Assembly: GCF_025460805.1 (NCBI RefSeq)
Contig: NZ_JAMXFJ010000005.1
Span: 116,297 to 180,296 of the forward strand
Source of the DNA: Microvirga sesbaniae
GTDB lineage: Bacteria; Pseudomonadota; Alphaproteobacteria; Rhizobiales; Beijerinckiaceae
Direction: 5' to 3'
DNA length: 64,000 nucleotides
The notes beneath the pieces are model-generated. The model did not search any database. It had not been told where the DNA came from and worked only from the letters and a program-made list of their open reading frames with translations. The position numbers were made by a program, and so were the translations under genes. Position 1 is the first letter of the stretch. Every line of letters begins with the position of its first letter. Below, in pieces: positions 62,593 to 64,000 of the stretch.

Positions 62593-63615
62593 TCATGCTC
62601 GCAGGGCCCGGTCCACAACCTGGAATCCGTGCGCGAAGGGATCGCGATCGTCGATGACGATCGTATTGAACCCTGTGACCCGGGCCCATCCCTCGATCGA
62701 GGGAATGATGGCGTCACGGTCTCCGACCTTCGTCCGCCCCTCGATGCGACCGGTGAAGGTGGAGCCGATAATGCTCTCATGAACGAACTCATCGCCTTCC
62801 TTCAGATCTCCCCGCGCCGCGAGATGCGCCATGCGGGCAGAGGTCCCGGTTCCACAGGGTGAACGATCGATCGCCTTGTCGCCGTAGAACACGGCGTTCC
62901 GGGCCGTCCCACCCTTCGTCTGCGCGCGCCCCGTCCAAAGAACATGAGTCAGGCGGTTGATCTCCGGGTTTTCGGGATGCTCAATCCGATACCGGGCATT
63001 GAACGCCTCCCTCAGCCTGGGGCTCCAGCGCAGGACGTCTGAAGGATTGATGTCGGCCAGGTCGGAGTAGAGAGCCTGCGGCTCGACGATGGCGTAGAAG
63101 TTGCCGCCATAGGCGATATCCACGGTCACAGAACCGAGTCCTTCCACCTCGACCTCGTATCCTGCGCCATAGAGGAAGGAGGGGATGTTGGTGATCCGGA
63201 CCCGTTCGATGAAGGGGCCGTTCTGCTCATAGCGCGCCTCGACGACCCCTGCCGGCGTATCGAGCCGTAGGAGGCCTGGCGTCCTGGGATGGATCAAGCC
63301 GTTCTCGAGCGCAATGGTGACCGTTCCGATCGTCCCGTGCCCACACATCGGGAGACAGCCGGACGTTTCGATGAACAGGATGCCCACATCGCAATCGGAG
63401 CGTGTGGACGGGTAAAGAATTGAGCCGGACATCATGTCGTGCCCACGAGGTTCGAACATCAAGCCGGTTCGGATCCAGTCGTATTCCGCAAGAAAATGCT
63501 GACGGCGCTCGAACATCGTTTCCCCCTTCAGCAGGGGAATGCTACCGCCGGATACCACCCGAACCGGGTTGCCGCAGGTATGACCATCAATGCAAAAGAA
63601 GGTGTGGCGCGCCAT
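62593..63615 (-). CDS. 4-hydroxyproline 2-epimerase (proline racemase family, 340 aa)
   Basis: Cofactor-independent epimerase that turns trans-4-hydroxy-L-proline into cis-4-hydroxy-D-proline. Both catalytic cysteines are present: Cys91 in LPMCGHGTIG and Cys254 in RSPCGTGTSARM. That separates it from the Thr-containing trans-3-hydroxyproline dehydratases. The N-terminus FFCIDGHTCGNPVRVV is diagnostic of the family. The set dehydrogenase/epimerase/DapA-type deaminase on one strand is the standard hydroxyproline route. Confidence 0.9.
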   Translation of the reverse strand: MARHTFFCIDGHTCGNPVRVVSGGSIPLLKGETMFERRQHFLAEYDWIRTGLMFEPRGHDMMSGSILYPSTRSDCDVGILFIETSGCLPMCGHGTIGTVTIALENGLIHPRTPGLLRLDTPAGVVEARYEQNGPFIERVRITNIPSFLYGAGYEVEVEGLGSVTVDIAYGGNFYAIVEPQALYSDLADINPSDVLRWSPRLREAFNARYRIEHPENPEINRLTHVLWTGRAQTKGGTARNAVFYGDKAIDRSPCGTGTSARMAHLAARGDLKEGDEFVHESIIGSTFTGRIEGRTKVGDRDAIIPSIEGWARVTGFNTIVIDDRDPFAHGFQVVDRALRA

Positions 63616-63693
63616 CGCTCACTCGCTGATCAGAGATTTTGACGACTTCCATAGAAGCGGCGAAGGACATCGGCAGCCTTCGCCACGAATTCA

Positions 63694-64000
63694 TCAGGCA
63701 GCTGATTTCAAGCCCACGTCGGGAAGGGTCGGACGGCTTTTCAGGGCCTTGTCCATAATCGCCTCCACATCTGCGCGCTCCAGAGCGCTCAGGGGTAGGC
63801 GCGGCGGGCGCGTCAGCTCCGTGCCGCGGCCCATGATCGCCTCGCAGAGCTTGATGCACTGCACGAGATCGGGGCGGGCATCCAGGTGAAGCAGCGGCAT
63901 GAACCATTCATAGAGTGCCCTCGCCTCTTCGTAGCGACCCGATTTTGCCAGCCTGAAGAGGGTTTCACCCTCCTGAGGAAAGGCATTCGACATGCCGGAG
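63694..64000 (-). CDS. DapA-family protein, 3' part (probable hydroxyproline-pathway deaminase), cut by window end
   Basis: Only the C-terminal roughly 100 residues are in the window. The reading frame runs open to base 64000, and codons before the first internal Met continue it (Ser-Gly-Met), so the true start is outside. Visible phrases are MSNAFPQEGETLFRLAKSG, RALYEWFMPLLHLDARPDLV and PPRLPLSALERADVEAIMDK, typical of DapA-like lyases. The position upstream of the epimerase suggests delta1-pyrroline-4-hydroxy-2-carboxylate deaminase (LhpC), the third step of the pathway. Confidence 0.8.
   Translation of the reverse strand, partial: SGMSNAFPQEGETLFRLAKSGRYEEARALYEWFMPLLHLDARPDLVQCIKLCEAIMGRGTELTRPPRLPLSALERADVEAIMDKALKSRPTLPDVGLKSAA

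Noticed and set aside
62593..63615. trans-3-hydroxy-L-proline dehydratase
   Set aside because: Both catalytic positions are Cys (91 and 254); the dehydratases have Thr at the second one.

Overview
The window is about 64 kb of high-GC chromosomal-type DNA from an alphaproteobacterium, almost certainly a member of the Hyphomicrobiales (Rhizobiales). The evidence is the ExpG-like regulator/type I secretion/RTX/glycosyltransferase cluster, UgpC-type sugar ABC operons, a PhoQ/FeuQ-like kinase and a family of structured intergenic repeats of the kind seen in Microvirga, Bosea and Methylobacterium relatives. The genus is an inference. I see no tRNA, rRNA, transposase, phage or CRISPR array.

Layout. 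(1) 1-14.1 kb: two very large minus-strand secreted RTX/cadherin-repeat proteins (1198 and 2978 aa), flanked on both sides by REP/MITE-like intergenic repeats. (2) 14.2-20.5 kb: an MFS exporter, convergent with a minus-strand pair made of a FecR/cadherin-like/von Willebrand A protein followed by a CHASE2 adenylate cyclase. (3) 21.1-24.4 kb: a PepSY protein, response regulator and histidine kinase operon, divergent from a Gly/Asp/His-rich secreted protein. (4) 24.8-29.9 kb: homogentisate dioxygenase with a divergent MarR regulator, then an AbgB-like M20 amidohydrolase plus periplasmic binding protein with a divergent GntR regulator. (5) 30-49.6 kb: an exopolysaccharide locus closely resembling the S. 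meliloti galactoglucan (exp/wg) layout. It has an ExpG/WggR-like MarR regulator, a type I secretion ABC ATPase and adaptor, a small repeat-only RTX protein, a GT2-type transferase, a methyltransferase, two GT4 transferases, two novel modular proteins, a GalE epimerase, two pyruvyl transferase-family proteins and a secreted beta-rich protein. (6) 49.6-60.8 kb: a divergent sugar-catabolism locus with a sugar ABC transporter, SDR dehydrogenase, lactonase, two enolase-superfamily dehydratases, a DapA-family lyase and a DgoK-like kinase, regulated by an IclR domain fused to the lactonase. (7) 61-64 kb: a short proline-rich ORF and a trans-4-hydroxyproline catabolic set cut off by the window end.

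How it fits together. Much of the window serves the cell surface: giant RTX proteins, one type I secretion apparatus, a pyruvylated polysaccharide pathway, and sensory systems (CHASE2 cyclase, PhoQ-like kinase) that may read the envelope. The rest is uptake and breakdown of plant-type nutrients (aromatic amino acids, sugar acids or sugars, hydroxyproline).

The strongest new signal is an identical 15-bp palindromic core, GTTCGAAATTCGAAC, found once in the divergent regulator/ABC transporter promoter region (inside a perfect 33-bp palindrome) and once before the RTX gene. These are the positions expected for operators of the ExpG-like regulator. A second is the IclR-lactonase fusion with a perfect TTGGAAC-N3-GTTCCAA palindrome in its divergent promoter. 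All calls come from reading the sequence; no database search was run.
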